Assembly (NCBI GenBank): GCA_902789395.1
Contig: CADANY010000001.1
Location: 204,538-268,537 of the forward strand
Direction: 5' to 3'
Source: an uncultured Bacteroidia bacterium
Lineage (GTDB): Bacteria; Bacteroidota; Bacteroidia; Bacteroidales; UBA932
Length of the DNA stretch: 64,000 nucleotides
Shown here piece by piece: positions 1 through 9,007 of this stretch. The stretch's first letter is position 1, and the number at the start of each line of letters is the position of its first letter. A model generated the notes under the pieces. The model saw nothing but the letters and a program-made list of their open reading frames with translations, was not told where the DNA came from and ran no database searches. Made by a program: the position numbers and the translations under genes.

Positions 1-1407
1 AAACTGATTATCAAGTACGTACATCGGAGAAAAGTACAATTCACTATCGTACCCATGGAGTGCGACATGAATCAGTTTGTCAGGATAGCTTTCCTGAGCA
101 GCGATCACGGTTTCATACATAATCGGGCAGGCGGGGCACCAGGTCGCCGTAAAACGCATGAAAAGCGACCGGTGATAAAACTCCTGGTTCCAGTCAACGT
201 CGATGACCCTCGGTTTCTGGCTGATCTGTACCGGGACACAGACATTCTCGTCGTTGCAGAATACGATCACCCCGCTCCGAGGTTCCTCGACCCGGTTCGA
301 CGAGGCGATAAACGTATGCGTGCGTGTTGTGGCACGAGTCGAGACTTCCTTGATCCACTCGGGGATCGACGTTACTTTATAACCGATCGTCGAGGTGACC
401 TTGATCTCGAACTTACCGCCCTCAGGCTCCAGTTCTACCCTCTCAGGAGATAACGAGAACTTGACCAGCTGTTTTTGGGTTATCGTCACCGTTTCGACAA
501 GGCCATTCTCCCTGTTAGAGAAAACAATCTTGCCGGCTCTCGGCTTCTCTTCCGGATTCGCTGCAACTAAGAAACTGCGTGTATGCGTCGAAACCACACT
601 CCGCGTCTTGTCTTCGGCAAGCCATGCGGAACCCTCCGTTATCTTACATTCGAAGTCGACATTGCTCTTCAGTTCGACCGTAACCGCTCCGCCTTCCGAC
701 CCGACATTGAACTCCTTCTGCGTCAGGATGATACAAGGGGCCATCCCCTCCTGGTAAACATGGACCGTCTCACCGACGTTGCCCGACATAAACGATATGT
801 CCCCCTGACGGGGCTCCGACTCCGGGTTCGTCCGCACTTCGAAATGGACCTTGTCCGTCGTCATTCCCTTCGTTTCGACCGGGATGATCCACTCCGTCGC
901 AGACTTCGACACCGCATAGCTGAACTCCGTATTGTGGCGGACCTCGACCTCAAACGTTCCGCCTTCAGACGGAACTTCGACCTTTGAGGGGGTCAGGAAT
1001 ACAGCATCCAGCTGTTTCTGCGTCACTACGACCGTCCGCTTATTCTCTCCGCAGATAAGCGTGATCGAACAGTTCCGGTCCATATACGACTCATTTGCCG
1101 TTACGCTGACTTTCAGCTGTGTATCGACGGAGGCGCCGCTTGAAGGCGAGAACGAGCACCAGTCTACCGCTCCGCCGCTCACGGAGGCTTCCCAGTTTCC
1201 CGTCGCTTTGATCGCCACATTCGCCGTTCCGCCGGAAGACGGAAATACCAGGCTCACATTCGTCTCGGACGACCAGTTGACCTCGACCGAGGCGCTGCCC
1301 GAAGAGCCCGTCTCCGGGAACGTCAGGTCCGGAGGAATCGGCGTGCAGGAAAAAGACGCCAAAGTCAGCATTGCCAAAACCGAAACCCAATAGGATATTT
1401 TTTTCAT
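1..1407 (-). CDS. BACON-repeat lipoprotein with C-terminal thioredoxin-like domain (partial)
   Basis: The reading frame opens at the ATG at 1407 and stays open for 469 codons to the window edge, so the C-terminus is missing. The first 21 residues form a lipoprotein-type signal (MKKISYWVSV..., Cys in ASFSC). Then come about four repeats of 80-90 residues with BACON hallmarks: LTPSKVEVPSEGGTFEVEV, a WI/WL segment near the repeat end, R-x-G-x-I-x-F, and a closing VTQKQ or ISQKP. The last visible segment reads MRFTATWCPACPIM, a thioredoxin-like CPAC active site. BACON domains are common on Bacteroidetes surface proteins and are thought to mediate carbohydrate or mucin contact. The CxxC domain suggests a redox or Omp28-like partner; that is inference. 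It starts 26 nt after the GH92 stop and probably shares its transcript. Confidence 0.85.
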   Translation of the reverse strand, partial: MKKISYWVSVLAMLTLASFSCTPIPPDLTFPETGSSGSASVEVNWSSETNVSLVFPSSGGTANVAIKATGNWEASVSGGAVDWCSFSPSSGASVDTQLKVSVTANESYMDRNCSITLICGENKRTVVVTQKQLDAVFLTPSKVEVPSEGGTFEVEVRHNTEFSYAVSKSATEWIIPVETKGMTTDKVHFEVRTNPESEPRQGDISFMSGNVGETVHVYQEGMAPCIILTQKEFNVGSEGGAVTVELKSNVDFECKITEGSAWLAEDKTRSVVSTHTRSFLVAANPEEKPRAGKIVFSNRENGLVETVTITQKQLVKFSLSPERVELEPEGGKFEIKVTSTIGYKVTSIPEWIKEVSTRATTRTHTFIASSNRVEEPRSGVIVFCNDENVCVPVQISQKPRVIDVDWNQEFYHRSLFMRFTATWCPACPIMYETVIAAQESYPDKLIHVALHGYDSELYFSPMYVLDNQF

Positions 1408-1433
1408 AAGTATCTGATGGTTAAATCATATAA

Positions 1434-3578
1434 CTATCTCTCGATCATTTCAAAAACGAGTTCACCACCTTCGAGAAGTTCGGATAGAGTAATAGAAGGA
1501 GCGGAAACCTGGACTCCGTTTAAGGTAATCTTTCCGACATATTTCGCCGTTTCCGAAAGGCCTTTGGCACGGACTTTCAAGAGCTTCCCGCCCGGCATCC
1601 GAAGGTCAGCCCCGGGAATCTGCGGCGCGCCGAAAACAAAGGTATCGCTTGCAGGATCAACCGGATAGAATCCCAAAGCGGAAAAGACATACCAGGCAGA
1701 CATCTGCCCGCAGTCTTCATTTCCGCAAAGGCCGTCAGGCTGGTCTGTATAGTAACGGTCGCAGACTTCCCGGATCACTTCAGCCGTCCGGTCCGGGCGA
1801 CCGGCCAGGGCATAGAGATAAGCCACGTGATGGCTCGGCTCATTACCATGGGCATACTGACCGATCAAACCGGAAACATCCGGGACATATCCGGTTACGG
1901 ACTCGTCCGGAGTAAAGACGAACAGGCTGTCGAGTTTTGTGACAAAAGCATCCTTCCCTCCCATAATTTCAATCAAGCCGGGTACATCCTGCAGCACATG
2001 CCAGGTATACTGCCAGCAATTGCCTTCCGTGTAATCGCCTCCTTTGCTCGATGTCTGGTAACTGAAGGGAAGGAAAGGCGTACGCCAATTCCCTTCGGAA
2101 TCCCTGCCCCGTGCCAGACGGGTCGAAGGATCATAGACATTCCGGTAATACTGGGAACGTTTCCTGAAGAAAAGGGCATCTTCCGTATATCCGAGTTTTT
2201 CGGCCAGAAGGGCAGCACAATAGTCATCGTATCCCATTTCAAGGGTCCTTGCGATCGACTCGGATCCGGCCAGGTCAAAGGGCAGATACCCGTAACGGTC
2301 ATACAGCTCCCAGTCGGACTTCCGGTGCGGCTGAGTAAGAGACTGTTTTACAACGGAATACGCCTCATCTGCATCAACTCCGGGAAGTCCCCGGAGCGCT
2401 GCTTCAACGACAACCGGGACGGAGTGGTTCCCGATCATGCAGTAGTTCTCCTGCCCCCAGAGCGCCCAGATGGGAAGGAACCCCTGTTCACGGGCCTGCT
2501 CGATCATGGATACGGCCAGTTCTCCTCCGAACTGCGGCGTCATCATGCTATAGAAAGGATTGGCAGCACGGAACGTATCCCATTGGGAAAGCGTAGAATA
2601 GTGTTTTCCGGAAGCAGCCTGATGGATCTTGTCATCCGCACCGCGGTACTGACCGTCCACATCGGCGATATTGTTCGGCTGGATATACATATGATACAGG
2701 GCCGTGTAGAAAATCGTCTTCTCGCGGTCGCTGCCCATAACATCCGCCATGGACAAGACTTCCTGCCAGGAAGCGACCGCTGCGGAACGGGCCTTCTCGA
2801 AATCCCAGTCCGGAATCTCCGCGGCGAGATTATTCCCGGCGCCTTCCGCCGATACGCTTGAAAGGGCTATTTTCATCATGAGCGGCTTTCCGTTGTCTTC
2901 GAAGGAGAATACCCGGTAGGAAGCTTCTTTATCTTCTTCTCTCCATTCCCGCTGGGAAACGATGGGCGAGTCGAACTGCATCACGAAGGAATACTGCCTG
3001 CGGACCCATCCGTGCACCTTGACCGTTCCCGCAAGCGTGCTGGCATCAGGGCAGGATACTTCTGCAAAGGTAACCTTCCTTCCCCCCGTCACGGAATTGA
3101 GATCCATGTACACATTCCTCCGGGGGCCGTCAAAGGTAAAGCGGTAAAGGGCCGTATGAGGGGCCGCCGTAATCTCCGTACGGACCCGGTTTTCGTCCAT
3201 ATAGGCAGTATAATACCCGGGCTCTGCAAACTCCGAGGACTTGTCGAAATGAGAGGCATAGTCCGTCCGGACGGAATCGGAAAAAGGCATCACGAGGATA
3301 TCGCCGAGATCGGCGCATCCCGTTCCGCTCAGTCGGGTCTGGGAGAAACCGAGAAGGAGCGTATCCGTATAACGGTATCCGCTACAGTAGTCCCAGGTAT
3401 GGATTCCGGTCTGCGGCCCGGCCTGGACGAGACCATGCGGAACACAGGCGCCCGGTGATGTGTGTCCATTGAAGTCGGTCCCGATAAAGGGATCCACATA
3501 ACTGACATGCCGTTCTCCGCCACTGCAGGAGAAAAGAAGTGCGGAGGCAAACGCGAGAATAAAAGGCCGTATTTTCAT
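1434..3578 (-). CDS. GH92 family alpha-mannosidase lipoprotein (1)
   Basis: 714 residues with a lipoprotein signal (LLFSCSGG) followed directly by the GH92 N-terminal signature YVDPFIGT...GHTSPGA. Further family blocks are GTGCADLGDI, YTEGNCWQYTWH, GNEPSHHVAYLY and GNEDCGQMSAWYVFSALGFYP. GH92 enzymes are calcium-dependent exo-alpha-mannosidases acting on host or yeast mannans and N-glycans; the exact linkage cannot be read from sequence. The lipid anchor places it at the periplasm or cell surface. The start lies 3 nt past the rhaT stop, so it is the fourth gene of the rhaB-rhaA-rhaT transcript. That pairs rhamnose catabolism with a mannosidase. A second, distinct GH92 gene lies at 20791-23034. 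Confidence 0.93.
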   Translation of the reverse strand: MKIRPFILAFASALLFSCSGGERHVSYVDPFIGTDFNGHTSPGACVPHGLVQAGPQTGIHTWDYCSGYRYTDTLLLGFSQTRLSGTGCADLGDILVMPFSDSVRTDYASHFDKSSEFAEPGYYTAYMDENRVRTEITAAPHTALYRFTFDGPRRNVYMDLNSVTGGRKVTFAEVSCPDASTLAGTVKVHGWVRRQYSFVMQFDSPIVSQREWREEDKEASYRVFSFEDNGKPLMMKIALSSVSAEGAGNNLAAEIPDWDFEKARSAAVASWQEVLSMADVMGSDREKTIFYTALYHMYIQPNNIADVDGQYRGADDKIHQAASGKHYSTLSQWDTFRAANPFYSMMTPQFGGELAVSMIEQAREQGFLPIWALWGQENYCMIGNHSVPVVVEAALRGLPGVDADEAYSVVKQSLTQPHRKSDWELYDRYGYLPFDLAGSESIARTLEMGYDDYCAALLAEKLGYTEDALFFRKRSQYYRNVYDPSTRLARGRDSEGNWRTPFLPFSYQTSSKGGDYTEGNCWQYTWHVLQDVPGLIEIMGGKDAFVTKLDSLFVFTPDESVTGYVPDVSGLIGQYAHGNEPSHHVAYLYALAGRPDRTAEVIREVCDRYYTDQPDGLCGNEDCGQMSAWYVFSALGFYPVDPASDTFVFGAPQIPGADLRMPGGKLLKVRAKGLSETAKYVGKITLNGVQVSAPSITLSELLEGGELVFEMIER

Positions 3579-3581
3579 GGG

Positions 3582-4589
3582 TTAGAGCAATTGCGGCAGG
3601 AAAGTACTGATTATAAGAATAATGATTCCAAGGACAAGGACGCCTATCGTTTTATTGGAAACGCCCTTCCACTCTTTGAGAATAATGCCCCAGACATTCG
3701 AAAAAACGACATTCAGGGACATCAGGATACACCAGCTGAAGGTAATGAGAACCGGATAAGCGGCAAGGAACCCCTTTCCGAGACTCAGGCCGAAGAACTG
3801 ACTGTACCAGAGCAAGCCGGCCAGGGCGCAGAAAAAGAGATTATTGCCCCAAAGGCTCCCTTTCTTATAATCTCCCCAAGTCTTGTTTTTTGTATTCTGG
3901 TAGAAACAGTAGACAGCGTTGGTGAGGAAACCGCCCAGGGTTACCAGCAATGTGGCCGGAAGCGTCGCAAATATCGGCTTGGTCGCGTTCCAGGTCAGAG
4001 GAGCACCGAAACTCAGACCGATATTGAAGCAGGCACTCATGAAACCGGCCAGCAGCGCGACCGCGATTCCTTTTCCGAAATTGAAGTCCTTTACGGCCTT
4101 CTTTTTCTCCTCCTCGGGAAGGGCCGCGGACTTCATGCCGCCGGCTACACCGATAATGGCGATGCCGATCAGGGTCACGACGACCCCGATAATGACCGCC
4201 GAGGTCAGGTCAGCGGCATGTCCGGTAAAGACCGGTCCCAGGATCGCTCCGAGAGCAGAACAAGTTCCGAGGGCAATGCTCTGTCCGAGCGCGACGCCCA
4301 GATAACGCATCGAAAGGCCGAACGTCAGTCCGCCGACTCCCCAGAGCGCGCCGAACAGCATGGTCAGAAGGCTCTCCCGGGGATGGGCGGCGAAAAGGGC
4401 AGTCAGGCTCTCCCCTGCCGGAACGGCCAGAAGAGCCCCCAGAAGCGGAAACAACAGCCAAGCGAAGACCCCCTGAACGATCCAGTAACTCTCCCAGCTC
4501 CAAGACTTGATCTTATTGATGGGAACATAGCTCGAGGACTGGCAGAAGGCCCCGACGGCGATGATGAGGAGTCCGATTACGAGGTTCAT
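3582..4589 (-). CDS. rhaT: L-rhamnose/proton symporter RhaT
   Basis: 335 residues, very hydrophobic, with about ten predicted membrane segments. It starts MNLVIGLLIIAVGAFCQSSSYVPINKIK and contains WGVGGLTFGLSMRYLGVALG and an ATLLVTLGGFLTNAVYCFYQN block, all typical of the RhaT drug/metabolite-transporter branch. It brings L-rhamnose into the cytoplasm with a proton. Its ATG overlaps the rhaA stop by four bases (ATGA), so translation of the two is probably coupled. Confidence 0.93.
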   Translation of the reverse strand: MNLVIGLLIIAVGAFCQSSSYVPINKIKSWSWESYWIVQGVFAWLLFPLLGALLAVPAGESLTALFAAHPRESLLTMLFGALWGVGGLTFGLSMRYLGVALGQSIALGTCSALGAILGPVFTGHAADLTSAVIIGVVVTLIGIAIIGVAGGMKSAALPEEEKKKAVKDFNFGKGIAVALLAGFMSACFNIGLSFGAPLTWNATKPIFATLPATLLVTLGGFLTNAVYCFYQNTKNKTWGDYKKGSLWGNNLFFCALAGLLWYSQFFGLSLGKGFLAAYPVLITFSWCILMSLNVVFSNVWGIILKEWKGVSNKTIGVLVLGIIILIISTFLPQLL

Positions 4590-5836
4590 CTCTTTGAAGT
4601 TACTTCTTTCTCGTACCGTTCAATGGCGGAAATGAATTCCTCGCCGACAGGAACGTTGTTCTTGTAATTGAAATAATCGAAGACGGCACCGAAAGGAAGG
4701 GTCTTGGCCTCTTCGAGAAGAGCCAGACGCTGGAATCCTTGTCCGGCAGCTTCGTACTTGCGAAGTTTGTCAAGGGGTTCGAGAAGGGCGCTGAGGATGC
4801 ACTTCTGCGTCGCGCGTGTGCCGATCACATAGGCGCCGATGCGGTTGATGCTGGCATCGAAATAATCCAGCCCGACATGGGCACGGGAAAGACCGTCCGC
4901 ACGGACGAGTTCCTTGAAAAGATCGAGGGTCGGGTCGTTCATGATCGTAACATGGTCGGAATCCCAGCGGACCGGACGGCTGACGTGGAGCATCAGTTCC
5001 GGAACGAAGAGGAGCAGGGACGAGACCTTGTCCGCGACGTTCTCAGTCGGCTCATAGTGGCCGGTATCGAGGGTATAGATGACCTTGCGGGTCGCGCAGT
5101 AACCCTCGTAGAAGTCCATGGAGCCGACGGTATAGCTTTCGAGACCGATGCCGAAGAGTTTCGGTTCGACGCAGCTCTTCATGCCGGGCAGATCCTCGGC
5201 GAGAATCTCATCCAGGGCGGAGGCGAGCAGCTCGCGGTAATACTTCCGGTTGACTGTCAGGTCCTTGCTACCGTCATGGACCCAGATGTTCATGATACAG
5301 GGGTCGTCCTGGGCCTTTCCCATCGCGTCTGCGATGCGGCGGCAGCGCTTGGTATGCTCGATCCAGAATTCGCGGATGGCCGGATCAGGATTGGCGAGGG
5401 AGAGGTCCCCGCTCTTGGGATGGGAGAAGGACGTGGAGTTGAAATCCAGCTTGAAATTGTTCTCCCGTGCCCATTCGATCCAACTCTGGAAATGCTCGAC
5501 GCCGACCTCGTCACGGTCCACGAACTTTCCCCCGAAATCACCGTAGATCTCGTGCAGGTTGACCCGGTGGTTGCCGGCGAGAAGGGTCTTGACAAACTCC
5601 AGGTCGCTGCGGACCTCGTCGATATTCCGGGCCCTTCCCGGATAGTTTCCGGTCGTCTGGATTCCTCCCGTCAGAGCACCGCCGCTTTCAAAACCGAGCA
5701 CGTCGTCGGTCTGCCAGCAGTGGAGAGAGATCTGCTGCTTTTCGAGTTCAGCGATCGCCTTGTCGGTATCGACGCCAAGGGCAGCGTAGCGTTCGCGCGC
5801 ATATTCGTACGCTTTCAGGATGTCATTCTCTTTCAT
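4586..5836 (-). CDS. rhaA: L-rhamnose isomerase
   Basis: 416 residues starting MKENDILKAYEYARERYAAL. The chosen ATG (5836) overlaps the rhaB stop as ATGA; a longer upstream reading would run deep into rhaB and adds no conserved residues. Family signatures include SLHCWQTDDVLGFE, TGNYPGRA, DFNSTSFSHPK, CVEPKLFGIG, YTLDTGHYEP and VRWDSDHV. The last three supply the Glu, Asp and His ligands of the catalytic metal. The enzyme interconverts L-rhamnose and L-rhamnulose in the cytoplasm. It is called rhaI in Bacteroides nomenclature. Confidence 0.96.
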   Translation of the reverse strand: MKENDILKAYEYARERYAALGVDTDKAIAELEKQQISLHCWQTDDVLGFESGGALTGGIQTTGNYPGRARNIDEVRSDLEFVKTLLAGNHRVNLHEIYGDFGGKFVDRDEVGVEHFQSWIEWARENNFKLDFNSTSFSHPKSGDLSLANPDPAIREFWIEHTKRCRRIADAMGKAQDDPCIMNIWVHDGSKDLTVNRKYYRELLASALDEILAEDLPGMKSCVEPKLFGIGLESYTVGSMDFYEGYCATRKVIYTLDTGHYEPTENVADKVSSLLLFVPELMLHVSRPVRWDSDHVTIMNDPTLDLFKELVRADGLSRAHVGLDYFDASINRIGAYVIGTRATQKCILSALLEPLDKLRKYEAAGQGFQRLALLEEAKTLPFGAVFDYFNYKNNVPVGEEFISAIERYEKEVTSKR

Positions 5837-7278
5837 ATTGTTTTCGGATAAAAGGTTTTTACTGAAAAGGTTTCCGCGATCAGGCGGCGCATTTCCCACC
5901 GGTCACGCACGAGGCCGGCCGCTTTCGCCTGGATCATGATGTTACCGATAGCCGTGGCTTCGGAGGGGCCTGCGACGACCGGCAGGCCGATCGCGTCCGC
6001 CGTCCACTGGTTCAGCAGTTCGTTGGCACTGCCTCCCCCGATGATATGAAGTTTATTGATCTTGAACGGAGCGAAAGCCTGCAGCATGTCAAGGACTTCC
6101 TTATATCGGTCGGCAAGGGAATGGAAGATGCAGGAGACGATCTGGGCATCGGAGAGATCCTTCACTTCGTTCAGGATGACGCCCTTGTCATTCTGGGTAG
6201 AGCGAAGAATCTCCTGAACCATATCGGCAGGATTCGCAAACCGCGGATCGTCCGGATTGATCCGGCCAGGAAACGAGGCTTCCCGGCGGGCCATGTCAAC
6301 CAGTTCCGGATAGGAATAGTCCTTCCCTGCGGCTTTCCAGACCTTTCGGCACTGTTCCAGAAGCCACATTCCCGTAATGTTCTTCAGAAAACGGGTCGTT
6401 CCCTCGATGCCGCCCTCGTTGGTAAAATTGAGACGGGCAGATTCCTCATTGATAATCGGTTCTGGGGATTCAATGCCCATCAGGCTCCATGTCCCGCTGC
6501 TGAGATAAGCAAAATGCGCATCCTCCGCAGGAACCGCGGCGATGGCCGAGGCCGTATCATGTCCGGCAACAGCGATAACGGGGACCGGTCCGAGACCGGT
6601 TTCAGCTGCGAGTTCCGGCTTCAGGACCCCGGTCTGTGATCCGGGAGAGACGATCGGAAGCAGGACGTCCGTCCGTATACCCAATTTTTCCAGAAGGGCC
6701 GTATCGAACCCGCGGGTTACCTGGTCCATCATCCCGGATGTCGATGCATCTGTGTACTCGCAGACGCGGTTTCCGGTCAGAAGATAGCCGAGAAGGTCGG
6801 GCATAAACAAAATGGACGCTGCCTGCGCAAGTGAAGGATCCTGCGCCTTCGTCTGGGCATAAAGCTGAAAGACTGTATTGAAATCCATGATCTGGATGCC
6901 GGTCCTCATATAGAGATCATCGCGGGGGATCTCCCGGAAAACACGTTCGGGAATTCCTTTCGTATACAAGTCCCTGTAACAACGCGGGAGGCCTGTCAGT
7001 TCTCCGTCTTTGCCGATGCAACCGAAATCGACACCCCACGTATCGATCCCGATTGAATCCAGACGTATCTTTTTCTGTCCCAAGTCTTTCAGGCAGGAAA
7101 TAATGTGCCTGCCCAAAGAAACGGTATCCCAGAACAGTTTCCCTTCTTTTTCAATTACTTCCGTGGGGAAACGGCTTACTTCCTCCATCCGGAATGAACC
7201 GCCGTCGAACGTTGCAAGGATCCCGCGGCAGGAAGTCGCGCCGCAGTCAATTGCCAAAAAGGTATGGGTTTCGGTCAT
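5833..7278 (-). CDS. rhaB: L-rhamnulokinase carrying an in-frame palindromic element
   Basis: 481 residues of the FGGY sugar-kinase family: N-terminal FLAIDCGATSCRGIL, the substrate region DTWGVDFG, AVAGHDTASAI and YLSSGTWSLMG, and C-terminal IIGGGSANELLNQW. It phosphorylates L-rhamnulose with ATP. The start is the ATG at 7278; an in-frame TTG lies two codons upstream. Residues 356-375 (ILRSTQND...VILNEVKDL) are encoded by a 60-bp inverted repeat at 6154-6213 of a type seen dispersed in many genomes. It replaces a variable linker just before the conserved IVSCIFHSLADRY helix, so the enzyme is probably still functional. A TATATTTA -7-like box lies about 25 nt upstream. No aldolase (rhaD) gene is adjacent. 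Confidence 0.95.
   Translation of the reverse strand: MTETHTFLAIDCGATSCRGILATFDGGSFRMEEVSRFPTEVIEKEGKLFWDTVSLGRHIISCLKDLGQKKIRLDSIGIDTWGVDFGCIGKDGELTGLPRCYRDLYTKGIPERVFREIPRDDLYMRTGIQIMDFNTVFQLYAQTKAQDPSLAQAASILFMPDLLGYLLTGNRVCEYTDASTSGMMDQVTRGFDTALLEKLGIRTDVLLPIVSPGSQTGVLKPELAAETGLGPVPVIAVAGHDTASAIAAVPAEDAHFAYLSSGTWSLMGIESPEPIINEESARLNFTNEGGIEGTTRFLKNITGMWLLEQCRKVWKAAGKDYSYPELVDMARREASFPGRINPDDPRFANPADMVQEILRSTQNDKGVILNEVKDLSDAQIVSCIFHSLADRYKEVLDMLQAFAPFKINKLHIIGGGSANELLNQWTADAIGLPVVAGPSEATAIGNIMIQAKAAGLVRDRWEMRRLIAETFSVKTFYPKTI
6154..6213. repeat. 60-bp palindromic repeat element inside rhaB
   Basis: Two 27-nt arms (6154-6180 and 6187-6213) form an imperfect inverted repeat around a 6-nt loop (gccctt). 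Read on the minus strand it encodes E-ILRSTQND-KG-VILNEVKDL. Peptides of the type ILRSAQND/VILSEAKDL recur in unrelated bacterial proteins as the translation of dispersed palindromic repeats, so I infer a mobile or formerly mobile repeat now part of the coding sequence. I did not recognise another copy in this window, but I could not run a search. Confidence 0.75.
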
Positions 7279-7330
7279 TATCAATTATTTAAGTGGTCAG
7301 TAAATATACGAAAAAATCTTCAATCCGGGA

Positions 7331-8953
7331 TTATCCGCTCCGCGAAGGAAGGAATGCCGAAAGCAGCAGAAGCAGGAAAATGAAGACACAGAGCCGGCCG
7401 ACTATATCGCCATAGGCCACAAAAGGGGTAATGGCTTCGTTCAGATGGACAGTTCCTGAAAGCGTAGCGGGAACCCACCAGTCTGTCTTTTCAAGGATGC
7501 GACCGCGCTGATCGATAATGGCCGAGATGCCGGTATTGGCAGACCGGGCTATGTCCCGCCGGGTCTCGATTGCACGCAGACGGCTGTAATTCAAATGCTG
7601 ACGGTACCCGGGTGTATTCCCCCACCAGGCATCGTTCGTAATAACGGCGATCATCCGGGCACCCTTCCGGACGTAGCCCGTACAGTACTCGCCGTAGACG
7701 GATTCATAACAGACGGCACAGCCGACCGGCACATCGGAAAGCATCTCTCCGCCGCGGTAGGGGCGGAAATGAAGCACATCGATTTCTTTCTGTCCCGTAC
7801 TCGTTGCACTGGGATGTCCCAGCCAATCGTTGACCGGACCGAGGACTTTCGGATAAGGGAGCATCTCGGTACCGATGACGAGTTTGGATTTATGGAAAAG
7901 ATCGTACCGGCCGGTAGAATCTACGATCAGGGCGGAATTGTGGCTTTCGATCCAGACGCCGTCCCTGAGTTTCCAGGCGGTCGGGGACGGGCGGGCCTCC
8001 CCGAAAATATACTCGTGGGAGGAAGCACCGAACAGGATATTGGTCCATGGGCGAGCCCGGGTCAGGGACAGGAAACGGTTATAGGTCATTCCGTCCTGTA
8101 CGGCACCGACGACCACATCGTTCGTTGATGTCTCCGGCGTCAGGACCAGGACGGGATCCTGCCCCTGATGCTCCGAAAGGGCAGATTCGATCTGGCCTGC
8201 CATCAGCGCCGTCTGCTGTTCCTGGGTCATGGACACGAACTTATGATATGGATCGAAATTCGGCTGGACCAGGACGACATCAAGGGGCTCACGACTCTCC
8301 CGGTAAGTATGCCATTTGACGGCAGACAATACCATGGGCCCGAAAAAAACCAGGATGGATGATATAAGGGCGGCCGCTCTCGCTTTGCCCCTCCACCGGG
8401 CGAAAGCTCCGTCGGAGAGAGCGGTCATCAACCCAAAAACAGCCAGATTCGACGCCCATACCCACAGGGATCCGCCAAGGCTCCCCAGGGTATCATACCA
8501 CTGCGCAAGCCCTATGGTTCCGGCAAATGCATTGCCGAGGATGAGCCAGGGCCAGGAGATCTGGGCGACTGTCAGATAATACTTTTCCCATGCAATCCAG
8601 GCTGCGGCAAGGAAAATATAAGGCAGGACTCCCTTCATTCGACGCTTGGCCCAGCGGAAAAGGCCGAAAACCAATGACATCTGCAAGGCGTTGGCCAGAA
8701 CGGCGAAAATACCGCCTCCGACAGTCGCATTACAGACCCAGAAGGTCGTACAGGCATTCCACAGGACAAAACAGGCATAGTGCCAGAACCAGAAGTGCCT
8801 CCGGCCGGAAAGAGAAGCCATCCGCTCCATGCAAAGGAGCGGGACAAAGGCGATCAACATCAGGGGGCCGGTATGGGGAACAAGGAACGGGACACTCGAG
8901 AAAAGGGTAAAGAGTGCCGTCAATATACAGAATATGGCAGTCTGTCGCTTCAT
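7331..8953 (-). CDS. lnt: Apolipoprotein N-acyltransferase
   Basis: 540 residues. The N-terminal half has about six membrane segments; the C-terminal half is a nitrilase-like periplasmic domain with the family's Glu-Lys-Cys triad visible as LTPETSTND, HKSKLVIGTEMLPYP and GCAVCYESVYGEY. The enzyme adds the third acyl chain to lipoproteins at the inner membrane, fitting the many lipoproteins in this window. I chose the ATG at 8953 (MKRQTAIFCIL) over an upstream TTG. The -7 box TAAGTTTG ends 5 nt before this ATG, which predicts an almost leaderless mRNA. The stop is 53 nt from the rhaB start. Confidence 0.94.
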   Translation of the reverse strand: MKRQTAIFCILTALFTLFSSVPFLVPHTGPLMLIAFVPLLCMERMASLSGRRHFWFWHYACFVLWNACTTFWVCNATVGGGIFAVLANALQMSLVFGLFRWAKRRMKGVLPYIFLAAAWIAWEKYYLTVAQISWPWLILGNAFAGTIGLAQWYDTLGSLGGSLWVWASNLAVFGLMTALSDGAFARWRGKARAAALISSILVFFGPMVLSAVKWHTYRESREPLDVVLVQPNFDPYHKFVSMTQEQQTALMAGQIESALSEHQGQDPVLVLTPETSTNDVVVGAVQDGMTYNRFLSLTRARPWTNILFGASSHEYIFGEARPSPTAWKLRDGVWIESHNSALIVDSTGRYDLFHKSKLVIGTEMLPYPKVLGPVNDWLGHPSATSTGQKEIDVLHFRPYRGGEMLSDVPVGCAVCYESVYGEYCTGYVRKGARMIAVITNDAWWGNTPGYRQHLNYSRLRAIETRRDIARSANTGISAIIDQRGRILEKTDWWVPATLSGTVHLNEAITPFVAYGDIVGRLCVFIFLLLLLSAFLPSRSG

Positions 8954-8958
8954 AAAGA

Positions 8959-8966
8959 CAAACTTA
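8959..8966 (-). promoter_or_regulatory. -7 promoter box of lnt
   Basis: TAAGTTTG on the minus strand matches the Bacteroidetes -7 consensus TAnnTTTG. Only five bases separate it from the lnt ATG, so transcription should start at or next to the start codon. The best TTTG upstream is 23 nt away, longer than the usual 19-21, which lowers confidence. Confidence 0.5.
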
Positions 8967-9007
8967 CGCAAAAAATTCGTAACTTAGCGCAAATATTGAT
9001 TTTTCTT

